A stretch of 64,000 nucleotides of DNA. It comes from Marinobacter persicus. GTDB lineage: Bacteria > Pseudomonadota > Gammaproteobacteria > Pseudomonadales > Oleiphilaceae. The notes below the pieces were generated by a model that ran no database searches, was not told where the DNA came from, and saw nothing but the letters and a program-made list of their open reading frames with translations. The DNA is taken from contig NZ_PTIV01000013.1 of the NCBI RefSeq assembly GCF_002934325.1, positions 18,873-82,872 of the forward strand. The letters run 5' to 3'. Shown here piece after piece: positions 1 through 8,823 of the stretch. Position 1 is the stretch's first letter, and every line of letters begins with the position of its first letter. The position numbers and the translations under genes are program-made.

Positions 1-881
1 TTTTTCCAGAAATAAGGATTCAAAAGTTGGTTATCGCGCGTCTGCAATTCATGAGGTGGGGCAAAATAAGTTCCATTTGCCGCCTGTATGATTTGCTGCA
101 ACTGTGAATAAGAGTCCACACCAACCACAATTTTTTCAATTTCCGGTATAGATAAAGCGTGTCGCAAACAGGCTTCCAATGGAGTCTGGCCGATTTCGTT
201 CAACCAGTCACTCCATTGGCTCCATAAAGCATTCCAGCGATAAAACTTCTCGGGACGTTCCTTTTTCGACATCAACAGCAAACCTTGCATAAAAACTGAC
301 CGCACATGTAGGCCTGTTCCTCGCTTCTGTAATTCTTCGAGCCACCCTGACTCCTTGAGCCGGCGGTCCAGGATATTGAATGGCGTCTGGACCAAATCAA
401 AGTTATAGCTGCGACACAACGTATCCAACTGTTCAGACCCATAAACCGATATCCCAATGCGTTTTACCACACCCTGTTTTTTTAACGCCTCCATTGCTTG
501 ATAAAGCGCCTCGCCCTCACGATTCAAAAGCTGATCTGGCTTGTGTAAAAGCACCCCGTCCAGCCTGGAAACATTAAGACGAGCAAGCGAGCCTTCAAGC
601 TGGGCGTTAACCCACTCTGCCACATTCTGACAAGCTTCCGGCACTTCAGGCAGTTTGGTGATAACTGAGAACTCATCCAAACAATGCCGCCCCAGTACTC
701 CTTCACTCTCACCATAGGCTATGGCCGTATCAAGCGTACTGATCCCGTTTTCTCTTGCCAAACCCAGAATTCTTGCCACTTCGCTTGGCAGCACTTGACC
801 AGTTTGGTTAGCAATACCATAAGGCATTCCGAACTGGACCGTGCCCAAAGCCAGCTTTCCAGTTTCAGTTTGAAAACTCAT
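1..881 (-). CDS. Aldo/keto reductase (partial, runs off left edge)
   Basis: NAD(P)H-dependent oxidoreductase of the aldo/keto reductase family. The N-terminal barrel strand (LALGTVQFG), the catalytic Tyr in DTAIAYGES (D51, Y56), Lys76 in VITK and His113 in LLHKPD give the family D-Y-K-H tetrad. The ATG at 881 overlaps the end of the PseH-like gene by 17 nt, so it is translationally coupled to the pse operon. The reading frame stays open to base 1, so the C-terminus is missing. Reductases of this type occur in nonulosonic-acid and flagellin-glycosylation clusters, but their substrate there is not settled; I infer a sugar or amino-sugar aldehyde or ketone. Confidence 0.85.
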   Translation of the reverse strand, partial: MSFQTETGKLALGTVQFGMPYGIANQTGQVLPSEVARILGLARENGISTLDTAIAYGESEGVLGRHCLDEFSVITKLPEVPEACQNVAEWVNAQLEGSLARLNVSRLDGVLLHKPDQLLNREGEALYQAMEALKKQGVVKRIGISVYGSEQLDTLCRSYNFDLVQTPFNILDRRLKESGWLEELQKRGTGLHVRSVFMQGLLLMSKKERPEKFYRWNALWSQWSDWLNEIGQTPLEACLRHALSIPEIEKIVVGVDSYSQLQQIIQAANGTYFAPPHELQTRDNQLLNPYFWK

Positions 882-1401
882 GGCTCAATATCCCAAGCCA
901 AAAACAGCCTAGACGACGCCCTCCGAGCGTCACCTGATGACGCAAGAATCCCTCAATGGTATAGCCATTCTTCAGAAAGACTCGAAGAGAGGCCAAGTTA
1001 TCTTCATAGCATCCAGCCTCTAGTCGATGGAGGCCGAGCTCATTAAATCCATAATGAGTTAACGCATTAACTACTTCGCTCGATAAACCCTGGCCCCAAT
1101 AACTCTTCTCCCCGATTAAAATACTTACTTGCCCTCGTTGGTAATGGGGGTTAATGAACCCAATTTTTGCATTTCCAATATGAGCATTATCCTCTTTATA
1201 AAAAATCCCAAACAGCTTAGTGGACGGAGAAAAATTACAATCATCAATGAAACTCAAGCAACTTTCTAGCGTCTGCACTTCATGCCTGGTTTCCAGGTAT
1301 TGATTGACTTCTGGATCATTCAGCCAACCCACATATCTATTAGTTACATCTTTATCCGTAAGACTGCGCAAATATAATCTTTTTGTTTCAATTTCCATCA
1401 T
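865..1401 (-). CDS. GNAT acetyltransferase, PseH-like
   Basis: RimJ/RimL-like GNAT N-acetyltransferase of about 178 residues. The acetyl-CoA-binding region is visible as GEKSYWGQGLSSEV followed by the typical LHRLEAGCYEDNLASLRVFLKNG segment positions. Coming after pseB and pseC, it is most likely the PseH step, which acetylates the C4 amine of UDP-4-amino-4,6-dideoxy-N-acetyl-L-altrosamine. I chose the first of two consecutive ATGs (1401 or 1398), because an AGAGAGG Shine-Dalgarno sits 6-7 nt upstream; an in-frame extension inside pseC lacks one. It overlaps the pseC stop by 14 nt. The function rests on context plus family; a protein acetyltransferase is less likely. Confidence 0.75.
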   Translation of the reverse strand: MMEIETKRLYLRSLTDKDVTNRYVGWLNDPEVNQYLETRHEVQTLESCLSFIDDCNFSPSTKLFGIFYKEDNAHIGNAKIGFINPHYQRGQVSILIGEKSYWGQGLSSEVVNALTHYGFNELGLHRLEAGCYEDNLASLRVFLKNGYTIEGFLRHQVTLGGRRLGCFWLGILSHEFSN

Positions 1402-2554
1402 GAAGGACCTCTCTGAGCTTCGCGACAACAATATCCTGTTCGCCATAACCCAGTGCTTGATAAAGCGGCAAGCTAACCGCCTCAGTGTAATACCGCATGG
1501 CTTCCGGAAATTCTTCTTGCCTAAAGCCCATGCGTTGATAATAAGGCTGAGTGTGGACGGGAATATAATGTACGTTTACCGCGATGCCCTGCTCTCGCAA
1601 AGACTCGAACACCTGGCGATGTGTCTTGGTGATTACATCCAGCTGCAAACGAATCACATACAGATGAAAGCCAGAGTAACTATCCGGATGCTGCCAGGGC
1701 GTAGTAATCGGAAGGCCGGCAAGGAGTTCATCGTACCGCCGAGCCAGTTCATGGCGACGGGCAACAAAAGTATCCAGTCTGTCCATTTGGCTGATACCGA
1801 GTGCAGCTTGCAGCTCGGTCATCCGGTAATTAAAGCCCAACTCCACCTGCTGGTAATACCAAGGTCCGTCCGGCTCATGGGTCATCAGGTTTTGATCACG
1901 AGTCACGCCGTGACTACGCAACAAATCCATACGGCTGGCAAGTTCGTCGTCATTGGTCAGCGCCATACCGCCTTCGGCAGTGGTTACGATTTTCACCGGG
2001 TGGAAACTGAAAACGGTAATATCGCTGTAACGGCCGTTACCAATGAATTCTCCCTGGTACTTGCCACCGATGGCGTGAGAAGCATCTTCAATAATGCGGA
2101 AGCCGTATTGCTGGCTTAGTCTATGAATCGCTTCCATGTCACAGGGCTGGCCGCAGAGGTGCACGGCAACCAACACTTTGGGTAGACGGTTTTCCAGCCT
2201 GGCTTTTTTGAGTTTGGATTCCAGGGCTTTCGGGCTCAAGTTATAGGTGTGCGGATCTATATCAACAAAATCAACTTGCGCGCCGCAATACAACCCACAG
2301 TTAGCGGATGCAACAAAGGTAATCGGTGTTGTCCACAACCAGTCACCTTTACCTAATCCAAGAGCTTTACAGGCGATGTGAAGGGCGGAGGTGGCGCTGT
2401 TTACGGCAACCCCATGCTTTGCGCCCACGTGCTGTGCTACCTTCCGCTCAAACTCCGGCACCTTGGGGCCTTGGGTCAGAAAATCTGACCTTAAAACCTC
2501 AACCACTGCGTCGATGTCAGCCTGGCTGACATCCTGCTTACCGTAAGGAATCAC
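1388..2554 (-). CDS. pseC: UDP-4-amino-4,6-dideoxy-N-acetyl-beta-L-altrosamine transaminase
   Basis: PLP-dependent DegT/DnrJ/EryC1 aminotransferase, 388 residues, the usual PseC length. The start MIPYGKQDVS is characteristic of PseC. The Schiff-base lysine is K188 in FSFHPVKIVTTAEGG, and EDASHAIGG is the PLP-phosphate region. It transfers an amino group from glutamate to C4 of the 4-keto sugar made by PseB, the second step of CMP-pseudaminic acid synthesis. Only 2 nt separate it from pseB upstream, and its stop lies inside the acetyltransferase gene, so the three are one operon. Confidence 0.92.
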   Translation of the reverse strand: MIPYGKQDVSQADIDAVVEVLRSDFLTQGPKVPEFERKVAQHVGAKHGVAVNSATSALHIACKALGLGKGDWLWTTPITFVASANCGLYCGAQVDFVDIDPHTYNLSPKALESKLKKARLENRLPKVLVAVHLCGQPCDMEAIHRLSQQYGFRIIEDASHAIGGKYQGEFIGNGRYSDITVFSFHPVKIVTTAEGGMALTNDDELASRMDLLRSHGVTRDQNLMTHEPDGPWYYQQVELGFNYRMTELQAALGISQMDRLDTFVARRHELARRYDELLAGLPITTPWQHPDSYSGFHLYVIRLQLDVITKTHRQVFESLREQGIAVNVHYIPVHTQPYYQRMGFRQEEFPEAMRYYTEAVSLPLYQALGYGEQDIVVAKLREVLHDGN

Positions 2555-2556
2555 CG

Positions 2557-3555
2557 CTAAATCTTACCAATTTCGTTGTAGTGACGGTCGATCCAACCTT
2601 GTACCTGTTCATTTGTCATCCAATCCGTGTTGTTATCACTGGAGTAAACAAAACCCTCCGGCACCTTTTTGCCGTCCTTTATGCGGTTTTTGCAGCTCCC
2701 CCAGCTGTTGATATTAGGCAAAATCTTAAAATGCTCCGGGTATTCATAGGTGAAGTGTGAATCCTCCGCGCCTATCATTTGCTCATGCAACTTCTCACCC
2801 GGGCGAATACCGACAATTTCCTGTTCGGCTTCCGGGGCCACTGCCCGGGCCAAATCGGTTATTTTAATGGAGGGAATTTTCTTGACGTAAATTTCGCCAC
2901 CGACCATGTCCTCGAAAGCATGCCAAACGAGCTCAACCCCCTGCTCCAGGCTGATCATAAAACGAGTCATTCGCGGGTCAGTGATAGGTAAAACGCCTTT
3001 GTCCCTGATCGACATAAAGAACGGCAGAATCGAACCCCGAGAGCCCATCACGTTTCCGTACCGTACAACCGAGAAGTGTGTTTTATTCCAGGCAGAATAA
3101 GAGTTGCCAGCCACAAAAAGCTTGTCTGAGGCCAGCTTTGTGGCGCCATACAGGTTGATGGGGCTGCTTGCCTTGTCCGTGGAGAGAGCGACAACCTTCT
3201 TGACGCCCTTGTCGATGGCTGCATCAATCAAATTCATGGCGCCATTGATGTTTGTCTTTACCGCTTCGAACGGGTTGTATTCGGCGGTAGGAACAATTTT
3301 CGTGGCCGCTGCATGAACCACGTAATCAACGCCATCTAACGCCCTATACAAACGTTCGCGATCTCTGACATCACCAATGAAAAACCTCATGCGGACGTCG
3401 TTTTGGTATTGCTGGGCCATCTCCCACTGCTTCATCTCATCCCGCGACAAGACAATCAGCTTTTTAGGGTTGTATTTAGCCAATGTCATCGGCACGAACT
3501 TCTGGCCGAAGGAGCCGGTGCCTCCGGTGATCAGAATAGTGGAATTCTGCAGCAT
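2557..3555 (-). CDS. pseB: UDP-N-acetylglucosamine 4,6-dehydratase (inverting)
   Basis: Extended short-chain dehydrogenase of 332 residues, the PseB length. It has the Rossmann motif GGTGSFGQKF near residue 10, the STDKASSP segment and the YGATK motif that supply the Asp/Lys/Tyr catalytic residues of PseB. It dehydrates and C5-epimerises UDP-GlcNAc, committing it to pseudaminic acid. First gene of the minus-strand operon; its start lies 211 nt from the divergent antitoxin gene. Pseudaminic acid usually decorates flagellin or surface glycans; which one applies here cannot be read from the window. Confidence 0.93.
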   Translation of the reverse strand: MLQNSTILITGGTGSFGQKFVPMTLAKYNPKKLIVLSRDEMKQWEMAQQYQNDVRMRFFIGDVRDRERLYRALDGVDYVVHAAATKIVPTAEYNPFEAVKTNINGAMNLIDAAIDKGVKKVVALSTDKASSPINLYGATKLASDKLFVAGNSYSAWNKTHFSVVRYGNVMGSRGSILPFFMSIRDKGVLPITDPRMTRFMISLEQGVELVWHAFEDMVGGEIYVKKIPSIKITDLARAVAPEAEQEIVGIRPGEKLHEQMIGAEDSHFTYEYPEHFKILPNINSWGSCKNRIKDGKKVPEGFVYSSDNNTDWMTNEQVQGWIDRHYNEIGKI

Positions 3556-3725
3556 GGACTTGTTCCTTGGTTTTCCGCCTTATTGGCTGAGCATATCACC
3601 GGCTGCAACCCTTGGCCAACGCCCGGACGCAGCGGGTATTGCTGTTGCTGCTGAGCTAACGGCAGGGAGTGCTTTGGTCAGATCCGCACTCGCCTCCAGC
3701 TTTACACATCCAAACGAAAGGACTA

Positions 3726-3747
3726 TAAACTAACCCGATTAAACTAA
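3726..3747 (+). promoter_or_regulatory. Direct repeat TAAACTAA, candidate antitoxin operator
   Basis: Two exact copies of TAAACTAA (3726-3733 and 3740-3747), 14 nt apart start to start, lie 20-40 nt upstream of the Phd-type antitoxin start, in the divergent gap with pseB. Phd/YefM antitoxins repress their own promoters by binding repeats near the start site, so this is a plausible operator. The repeat is seen; the role is inferred. The rest of the 211-nt gap shows nothing I recognise. Confidence 0.3.
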
Positions 3748-3766
3748 TAGATTCAGAGGTGAGGCC

Positions 3767-4006
3767 ATGGAATCCATCAACATGCACGAAGCCAAAACCC
3801 GGCTCTCACAGTTGGTTGCCCGAGCATCAAAGGGAGAGGCGTTCATCATCGCCAAAGCAGGCAAGCCCGTTGCCCGGGTAACGGCAATCGACAGCCCGGA
3901 AGAGAGCCAACAAAAGCGCATCGGCTTCATGGCTGGTCAGTTCACGGTTCCTGACGATTTTGATCGCATGGGAGAGGACGAGATCACCGAGATGTTCGGG
4001 AGCTAA
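3767..4006 (+). CDS. Phd/YefM-family antitoxin
   Basis: 79 residues. The N-terminus (MESINMHEAKTRLSQLVARA) is the Phd/YefM DNA-binding fold signature, and the acidic C-terminus (MGEDEITEMFGS) would wrap the toxin. It neutralises the PIN RNase encoded immediately downstream and probably represses the operon. A GAGG ribosome site lies a few bases before the ATG. The spacing of 1 nt to the toxin ATG is typical of coupled TA genes. Confidence 0.88.
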   Translation: MESINMHEAKTRLSQLVARASKGEAFIIAKAGKPVARVTAIDSPEESQQKRIGFMAGQFTVPDDFDRMGEDEITEMFGS

Positions 4007-4007
4007 C

Positions 4008-4394
4008 ATGAATTTGCTTCTGGATACCCACATTCTGCTCTGGGCTGCCGCAGAGCCGCAAAAGCTTCCCGGGCAAGCTATAGAGTTATTGGAAAATCCA
4101 GTGAACCCACTGTACTTCAGCGCAGCAAGTATCTGGGAAGTGGTTATCAAAAATGGTCTGGGCCGCGCGGATTTTCACGTTGACCCACACCTACTACGAC
4201 GCGGTCTGTTGGATAACGGGTATCTGGAGCTCCCAATATCATCTCAACACACTCTGGCCGTGAGCCATTTGCCTGACATTCACAAGGATCCATTTGACCG
4301 AATCCTGGTCGCCCAAGCTGAATCAGAGGGCTTCTTACTTCTCACCGCCGATGACATAGTCGCGAAGTATCCTGGCCCAATCAAAAAACTCTAG
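4008..4394 (+). CDS. PIN-domain toxin, VapC family
   Basis: 128 residues. The first acidic residue is in LLLDTHILLW, the second in SAASIWEV, the third in DPFDRILVAQA, and the last in LLTADD, matching the four-carboxylate Mg-dependent RNase centre of PIN proteins. VapC toxins cleave tRNA or rRNA when freed from the antitoxin. I took the ATG right after the antitoxin stop; a longer in-frame extension overlaps the antitoxin and adds no PIN sequence. The pairing of a Phd-type antitoxin with this PIN subgroup is common. Confidence 0.9.
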   Translation: MNLLLDTHILLWAAAEPQKLPGQAIELLENPVNPLYFSAASIWEVVIKNGLGRADFHVDPHLLRRGLLDNGYLELPISSQHTLAVSHLPDIHKDPFDRILVAQAESEGFLLLTADDIVAKYPGPIKKL

Positions 4395-4419
4395 GCTCTT
4401 TACCGGCCGGTAAAGAGCC
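4394..4419. repeat. 26-bp perfect palindrome after the vapC-type toxin
   Basis: Arms GGCTCTTTACCGG and CCGGTAAAGAGCC meet with no loop. The palindrome begins on the last base of the toxin stop codon. There is no T-run after it, so it is not a classical intrinsic terminator. It could be an operator for the TPR gene 130 nt downstream, or a cruciform-type transcript end. Role unknown. Confidence 0.6.
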
Positions 4420-4496
4420 AAACCTGCCCCTCACATATTCCCACGCCAAAACCTGGCACACCTTTCGCAACCACTCTCCCAAACCCCGGCAAAACG

Positions 4497-4524
4497 TCAA
4501 AAAACTGCAGACCTTTGCCGCATT
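4497..4524 (+). promoter_or_regulatory. Weak FliA (sigma-28)-like promoter candidate
   Basis: TCAAAAAA, 12 nt, then GCCGCATT resembles the flagellar sigma-28 consensus (TAAAGTTT, 11 nt, GCCGATAA), with the GCCG core intact but several mismatches and a spacer one base long. It ends 27 nt before the TPR gene start. It would fit a link to flagellin modification. Low confidence. Confidence 0.2.
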
Positions 4525-4551
4525 CGATTTTGGCTGGTAACGAGGTGTTCC

Positions 4552-6555
4552 ATGCAAGCACAACATCAGGAAGTTCAACTCCCACGCTCCGTACAGGCGC
4601 AGGTCGCACGTCTGGTACTGCAGGCCAACCTGGCCTACAGCGAATCCAACAGCCCGCAGCTGCCCTTTGCCCAACGCCTGCAGGCCCGTCAGGAGTGCCG
4701 CGAATACCTGGCCAACGCTCTGGAGCTGGAAGCGGAAAATGCTGCTGCCCTGGGCATGCTCGGTCGCGTGGAGATGGACGACGGCCAGTTGGAAAAGGCC
4801 CACACCCTCTTTAACGCCAGCCTGAACAGCCAGCCCGGCCAGGTGCAGCAGTACTGCAACCTGGGCTACTGGGCGCTGAAGAGCGAACGCCCGGCCCTGG
4901 CGGAAGAGTATTTCCTTGCCGCCCTGGAATGCGACCGGCAATCCGCCGCCGCCTTCTGCGGCATCGCCCACGCCCGTCGGGTACAGGGCCAGTTCGATGT
5001 GGCTTACCTGCACTATCGCAAGCTGCTGCAAACCGGCTCCGAATGGGACTCCATCTATTCCGGCATGCTCACCTGCGCCCAACACCTGCAGGTGCACAAG
5101 GCCGACAAGGAACTGGCGCAGGACGCCATCGCACTGCTGAAGAAAGATGGCCTGCCACATCAGGAAATCGGTCGGTTTGTTGGCGCCATCATTGAGCAGG
5201 AATACGACCTGGCCAACCCGAACGCCGAAATCTTCCTGGATGCCGCCGCCGAAGACGAACTGCTGATCCTGGCGCTGCAGAAAACCCTGATGCCCAACGC
5301 CGGCGTGGAACAGCTGGTCGCCCTGCTGCGCCGCGCCATCATGGCCGAAGTCGCCGAAACTGCCAGCCTGCGCGACGAACTGCAGACCCTGTGCCTGGCC
5401 ATTGGCGAGTACGCCGAGCGCACCGGTTACGCCCTGACCGCTGAAAAAGACGAAGAACAACTCGCCAACACCATCAACGAAAGCATCATGGCCCAGTTCG
5501 CCATCGGCGAGCCCCAGGAAGCCCTGGTGGGTTCACTGATGATCAGCGCCATGTACGGCGCCCTGTTCCACCAGGACTTTGCCATTCAGCTCGGCCAGTG
5601 GAACCTAGTGGACTGGCCGCTGGGCATGCAGCCGATGATGGCCGCCAGCTATTACAACCGCGCTGAAGAAGAAGCCATCAAACAGAACTTCGAGGAAAAA
5701 GCCGAAGAACTGTGCTTGGCGAAAACTGACGTACCCCAGGCCTGGCCGGCCTGGAGCCAGTTGGCTTACCGCACCGAAACCAGCCTGAAAACCGTCATGA
5801 AGCAGGAGCTTGGCCTGAGCGCCGACAACCTGCCAGATACCCTGCGCCTGATGGTGTGTGGCGCCCAATCCGGCCAGCGCGCCATGGAACTGGCGCAATA
5901 CCTGGACGACGTGGAAATCATCGCCGTGGACGAATCCCTGGCCAACGTCGCCAAGGGCACCCGCATGGCCCAGCAACTGAACATGGACAACATCGTGTTC
6001 TGGCCCTGGTCCATCGCCCAGCGCTTCGTGCTGGACGGCCATCGCGTGCACTGGATCGAGGTCGGCCGCCTGCCCTCACAGGCCATGACCGACCTGTCCC
6101 TGGCCAACCTGGTGGAAAGCGCCTCCGCTTCCGGTGCAGTGGTACACATGCATACCGGCATGGCAGAACAAACCGCCGGTGACAAACAGGTACGCCAGTT
6201 GATCAAGGACCACAACCTTCGCCCCACCCGCTCCAGTCTGCGACAGCTGCGCCGGATGGTACTGGCAGAGCAACAGGATAGCGTCTGGGCTGAACTGCTC
6301 CAGGAAGACGACTTCTACAGCCTTGGCGGCTGCCGCGACCGCTGGTTCCGCCCGCAGGATGGCGACCAGCTTCAGAACCTTCTGGCGATGGTGAGCAACG
6401 AAGTGGACTGGAAGCTGGTCAAAGCCCGGGATGAGGATGGCCACAGCCTGGCCACCATGCCGGTACAGCGGCAGATTCAGGCCGAGGCGCTGGGTAGTGA
6501 GGTGCAGAGTTTGATGGGGCAGAATCTGAGCGTGTATTTCCAGCGCCGGAGATAA
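4552..6555 (+). CDS. TPR protein with methyltransferase-like C-terminal domain
   Basis: 667 residues. Residues about 45-170 form TPR helical repeats (for example ALGMLGRVEMDDGQLEKAH and the repeat after it), suited to binding a protein partner. Residues about 430-545 look like a Rossmann methyltransferase fold: glycine motif CGAQSGQ near 436 followed by a strand ending in AVDES. No catalytic motif can be assigned. No signal peptide, so cytoplasmic. A GAGG ribosome site precedes the ATG. It stands alone between a TA pair and a strong terminator, close to the pse operon, so a role in motility or flagellin glycosylation is possible but unproven. Confidence 0.7.
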   Translation: MQAQHQEVQLPRSVQAQVARLVLQANLAYSESNSPQLPFAQRLQARQECREYLANALELEAENAAALGMLGRVEMDDGQLEKAHTLFNASLNSQPGQVQQYCNLGYWALKSERPALAEEYFLAALECDRQSAAAFCGIAHARRVQGQFDVAYLHYRKLLQTGSEWDSIYSGMLTCAQHLQVHKADKELAQDAIALLKKDGLPHQEIGRFVGAIIEQEYDLANPNAEIFLDAAAEDELLILALQKTLMPNAGVEQLVALLRRAIMAEVAETASLRDELQTLCLAIGEYAERTGYALTAEKDEEQLANTINESIMAQFAIGEPQEALVGSLMISAMYGALFHQDFAIQLGQWNLVDWPLGMQPMMAASYYNRAEEEAIKQNFEEKAEELCLAKTDVPQAWPAWSQLAYRTETSLKTVMKQELGLSADNLPDTLRLMVCGAQSGQRAMELAQYLDDVEIIAVDESLANVAKGTRMAQQLNMDNIVFWPWSIAQRFVLDGHRVHWIEVGRLPSQAMTDLSLANLVESASASGAVVHMHTGMAEQTAGDKQVRQLIKDHNLRPTRSSLRQLRRMVLAEQQDSVWAELLQEDDFYSLGGCRDRWFRPQDGDQLQNLLAMVSNEVDWKLVKARDEDGHSLATMPVQRQIQAEALGSEVQSLMGQNLSVYFQRRR

Positions 6556-6574
6556 CAAATAGATTATGGAATCC

Positions 6575-6605
6575 ATGCCCCGGACATCTTCCGGGGCATT
6601 TTTTT
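6575..6605 (+). terminator. Rho-independent terminator of the TPR gene
   Basis: Perfect 10-bp stem ATGCCCCGGA / TCCGGGGCAT with a 5-nt loop followed by six T residues, 20 nt after the TPR gene stop. It also separates this transcript from the convergent hepT gene. Confidence 0.93.
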
Positions 6606-6619
6606 GCGGAGATTGGGCC

Positions 6620-6961
6620 TTAATCCACCTTCAAGCCTGTCCGGGCTTGATCCACTACATCGCTCAGGTTGCTTTCCACCACGCCCCAAACAATCACTGG
6701 ATCAATAGTCGCATAGCCATGGATAAGCACATTACGAAAAGCAATCATCTTTTTGTAATCAGCAAAGCTTTCCGCCACTTCCGGAGCAATCTTGTGTAGC
6801 TTGCCCATCGCCTCTCCAATAATTTCGAACTGGCGCTCGACAGCTGACTGTAGCAACTCATCAGTCAAATAATCGTCTTCGCTTTTGCCCGCAACAAAAC
6901 GCTGAACTTTCTCAGCTGCTGCAAGAATATCGTAAACGTACTTCAGAGCCTCACGCTGCAT
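6620..6961 (-). CDS. hepT: HEPN RNase toxin HepT (DUF86)
   Basis: 113 residues of the DUF86/HepT family. The catalytic HEPN motif R-x4-H-x-Y is present as RNVLIHGY near residue 77. HepT toxins cut RNA and are silenced when the partner nucleotidyltransferase AMPylates the motif tyrosine (known for the Shewanella pair). It starts 11 nt inside the upstream mntA gene, the standard coupled order. Confidence 0.9.
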   Translation of the reverse strand: MQREALKYVYDILAAAEKVQRFVAGKSEDDYLTDELLQSAVERQFEIIGEAMGKLHKIAPEVAESFADYKKMIAFRNVLIHGYATIDPVIVWGVVESNLSDVVDQARTGLKVD

Positions 6962-7274
6962 ACAACGGCTGCCGTTCTTCTAGTACAGAGTCTCTGAAAT
7001 AGGGGTTGGTCAGGGAAGCTACGGTGACGAGATCCACTGGGCGTGAAAACATTAATTCCAGGTCTTCTTTTAACCCAAAAAACGCTCCAGCTTTCTCGGT
7101 GGCCGTTAGTGCTGGATCAAAATCCACCAGAAAATCCAGATCACTGGATTCATTGAAGCGCCCTGTCGCAGCAGAGCCAAAAACACCAAGCGACAAAACA
7201 CGGTGCTTTTCACAAAGCAGGCGAATGTCACCCTGCTTCTCTTGCAGCATTTTCAGTGCATCTAACGTAGCCAT
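6951..7274 (-). CDS. mntA: MntA-type nucleotidyltransferase antitoxin
   Basis: 107 residues, minimal nucleotidyltransferase fold. The signature GSAATGRFNESSDLDFLVDF matches GSx(10)DxD, with a third carboxylate in RPVDLV. Family role: modifies and inactivates the HepT toxin encoded downstream. The two genes overlap by 11 nt. Together they are a MNT-HEPN TA module, a type enriched near defence islands. Confidence 0.9.
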   Translation of the reverse strand: MATLDALKMLQEKQGDIRLLCEKHRVLSLGVFGSAATGRFNESSDLDFLVDFDPALTATEKAGAFFGLKEDLELMFSRPVDLVTVASLTNPYFRDSVLEERQPLYAA

Positions 7275-7368
7275 ACTGTACCCAGTTGCTTACAGGGATA
7301 TGCTTGGAGTTTAAGCCTTGCCCCCAAAACAATAAAGAAAGCGGCGGCCGGAACGGCCAACATCCCTA

Positions 7369-8823
7369 TCAAAAATAAGGAATCAGCGACTCCCCATACA
7401 AATGCAGCTCCTCCAGAACCTGCATATGCGCCGGCGTCAGTGACGGATCGGCGGCAAGGCGCTGCAACTCATGACCGTAGGCTTCCAGCGATCGCCAGCC
7501 TTTCTTCGGCTGCATCAGCCGCTGGCTGCGGAACTGCTCCCAGCGTTCCCGCTCCTCGCTGGTGAGGGTGTGCGGATAATTCCGGGCGCGGTAGCGGAAG
7601 ATCATTTCCGGCAGGCGTTCATCCTCGAAACGCACCGTTTCCACGTCCTCGCCCAGTTCTTCCACCGGCTTGCTCAGCAGCCAATCCAGCTTTTCCCGGT
7701 CACCCCGGCTGATGAAGCCGCCAGCGTAAAGTTGTTCGTCCGGATCGGTCAGGTCTGTGCCGTCGAAGCCTTGCTCAAACGCTTCGGCAATACGGGCAGA
7801 CAGCCCCTCGGCAGCGCGCAGTTTGGCCAGGTTGGCGCGCAGCACTTCACCGTCCAGCTCCAGTTCCGCCAGCTTCTCCTTGGAGAGAGTGGAGAGCATG
7901 TTGGCCGGAGCCAGCACCGGACACTTATTGACCTGGATGCCCTTTAGCGGAAAACGTGACACGCCCTCCCCGAGCTCCGCCTGCGAAGTAAACACCCGCT
8001 CACGTATCTGCTCAGGTGTGGCGGCGATCAGCTCTTCAGGGTCTTCGCGCAAGTCGTACACCAGCACCTCGTTCTTGTTGGTGGGGTGTTCCGCCACTGG
8101 GGCGACCAGTGCGCAGCTGCCACGGCGGGCCGGGTATTTGCCGGAGATGTGGAAGACCGGCTTCATCGCGGCCACATCCAGCATCTGCCGGGCCGAGTGC
8201 TTGTCCTTGTTGTTCAGCACAAAGTCATACAGTTTTGGCTGCTTTTCCTTGATCATTTTCGCCACGGCAATGGTTGCCAGCACATCCGACATGGCATCGT
8301 GGGCCGCCTCGTGGGCGATGCCGTTGGCCACCGTCAGTTCCTCCAGCCTGAAACTGGGGCTGCCATCCTCCTTGCGCGGCCAGTTGATGCCTTCCGGGCG
8401 CAGGGCATAGGTCAGGCGTACCATGTCGATGATGTCCCAGCGGGAATTACCGTTCTGCCATTCCCGGGCGTAGGGGTCACGCAGGTTGCGGTAAAGCGTG
8501 TGGCGGGTGACCTCGTCGTCAAAACGCAGGCTGTTGTAGCCCACGGCGCAGGTGCCAGGTTGGCTGAAGGCTTCGTTGATCTGGGCGATGAACTCCGCCT
8601 CGGGAAAGCCCTCCTCCAGCGCCTTTTGCGGGGTAATGCCAGTAATCAGGCAGGCCTGGGGCGCGGGCAGGTAATCGTCCGCCGGCTTGCAATAAATCAC
8701 CAGAGGGTCTTCGATCACGTTCAGATCCGCATCGGTGCGCACGCCTGCGAACTGCGAAGGCCGGTCGTGTAACGGGTCCACACCAAAGGTTTCGTAATCG
8801 TGCCAATAAAATGTGCGGATCAA
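7369..8823 (-). CDS. sbcB: Exodeoxyribonuclease I (TTG start)
   Basis: DEDDh-family 3'-5' single-strand DNA exonuclease used in recombination and mismatch repair. The first carboxylates are in the N-terminal HDYETFGVDP motif, followed by RPSQFAGVRTD as in E. coli ExoI. I place the start at TTG 8823, because a strong GAGGAG lies 7 nt upstream and this gives 484 residues, close to the 475 of E. coli. An in-frame ATG at 8883 would add 20 residues with no family similarity. It is divergent from the REC-CheC gene. Confidence 0.92.
   Translation of the reverse strand: MIRTFYWHDYETFGVDPLHDRPSQFAGVRTDADLNVIEDPLVIYCKPADDYLPAPQACLITGITPQKALEEGFPEAEFIAQINEAFSQPGTCAVGYNSLRFDDEVTRHTLYRNLRDPYAREWQNGNSRWDIIDMVRLTYALRPEGINWPRKEDGSPSFRLEELTVANGIAHEAAHDAMSDVLATIAVAKMIKEKQPKLYDFVLNNKDKHSARQMLDVAAMKPVFHISGKYPARRGSCALVAPVAEHPTNKNEVLVYDLREDPEELIAATPEQIRERVFTSQAELGEGVSRFPLKGIQVNKCPVLAPANMLSTLSKEKLAELELDGEVLRANLAKLRAAEGLSARIAEAFEQGFDGTDLTDPDEQLYAGGFISRGDREKLDWLLSKPVEELGEDVETVRFEDERLPEMIFRYRARNYPHTLTSEERERWEQFRSQRLMQPKKGWRSLEAYGHELQRLAADPSLTPAHMQVLEELHLYGESLIPYF

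Noticed and set aside
4381..5460. Minus-strand open frame of 359 codons opposite the TPR gene
   Set aside because: Low-complexity Gln/Gly/Ala-rich shadow of a GC-rich gene; no domain and the plus-strand TPR protein explains the codon pattern.
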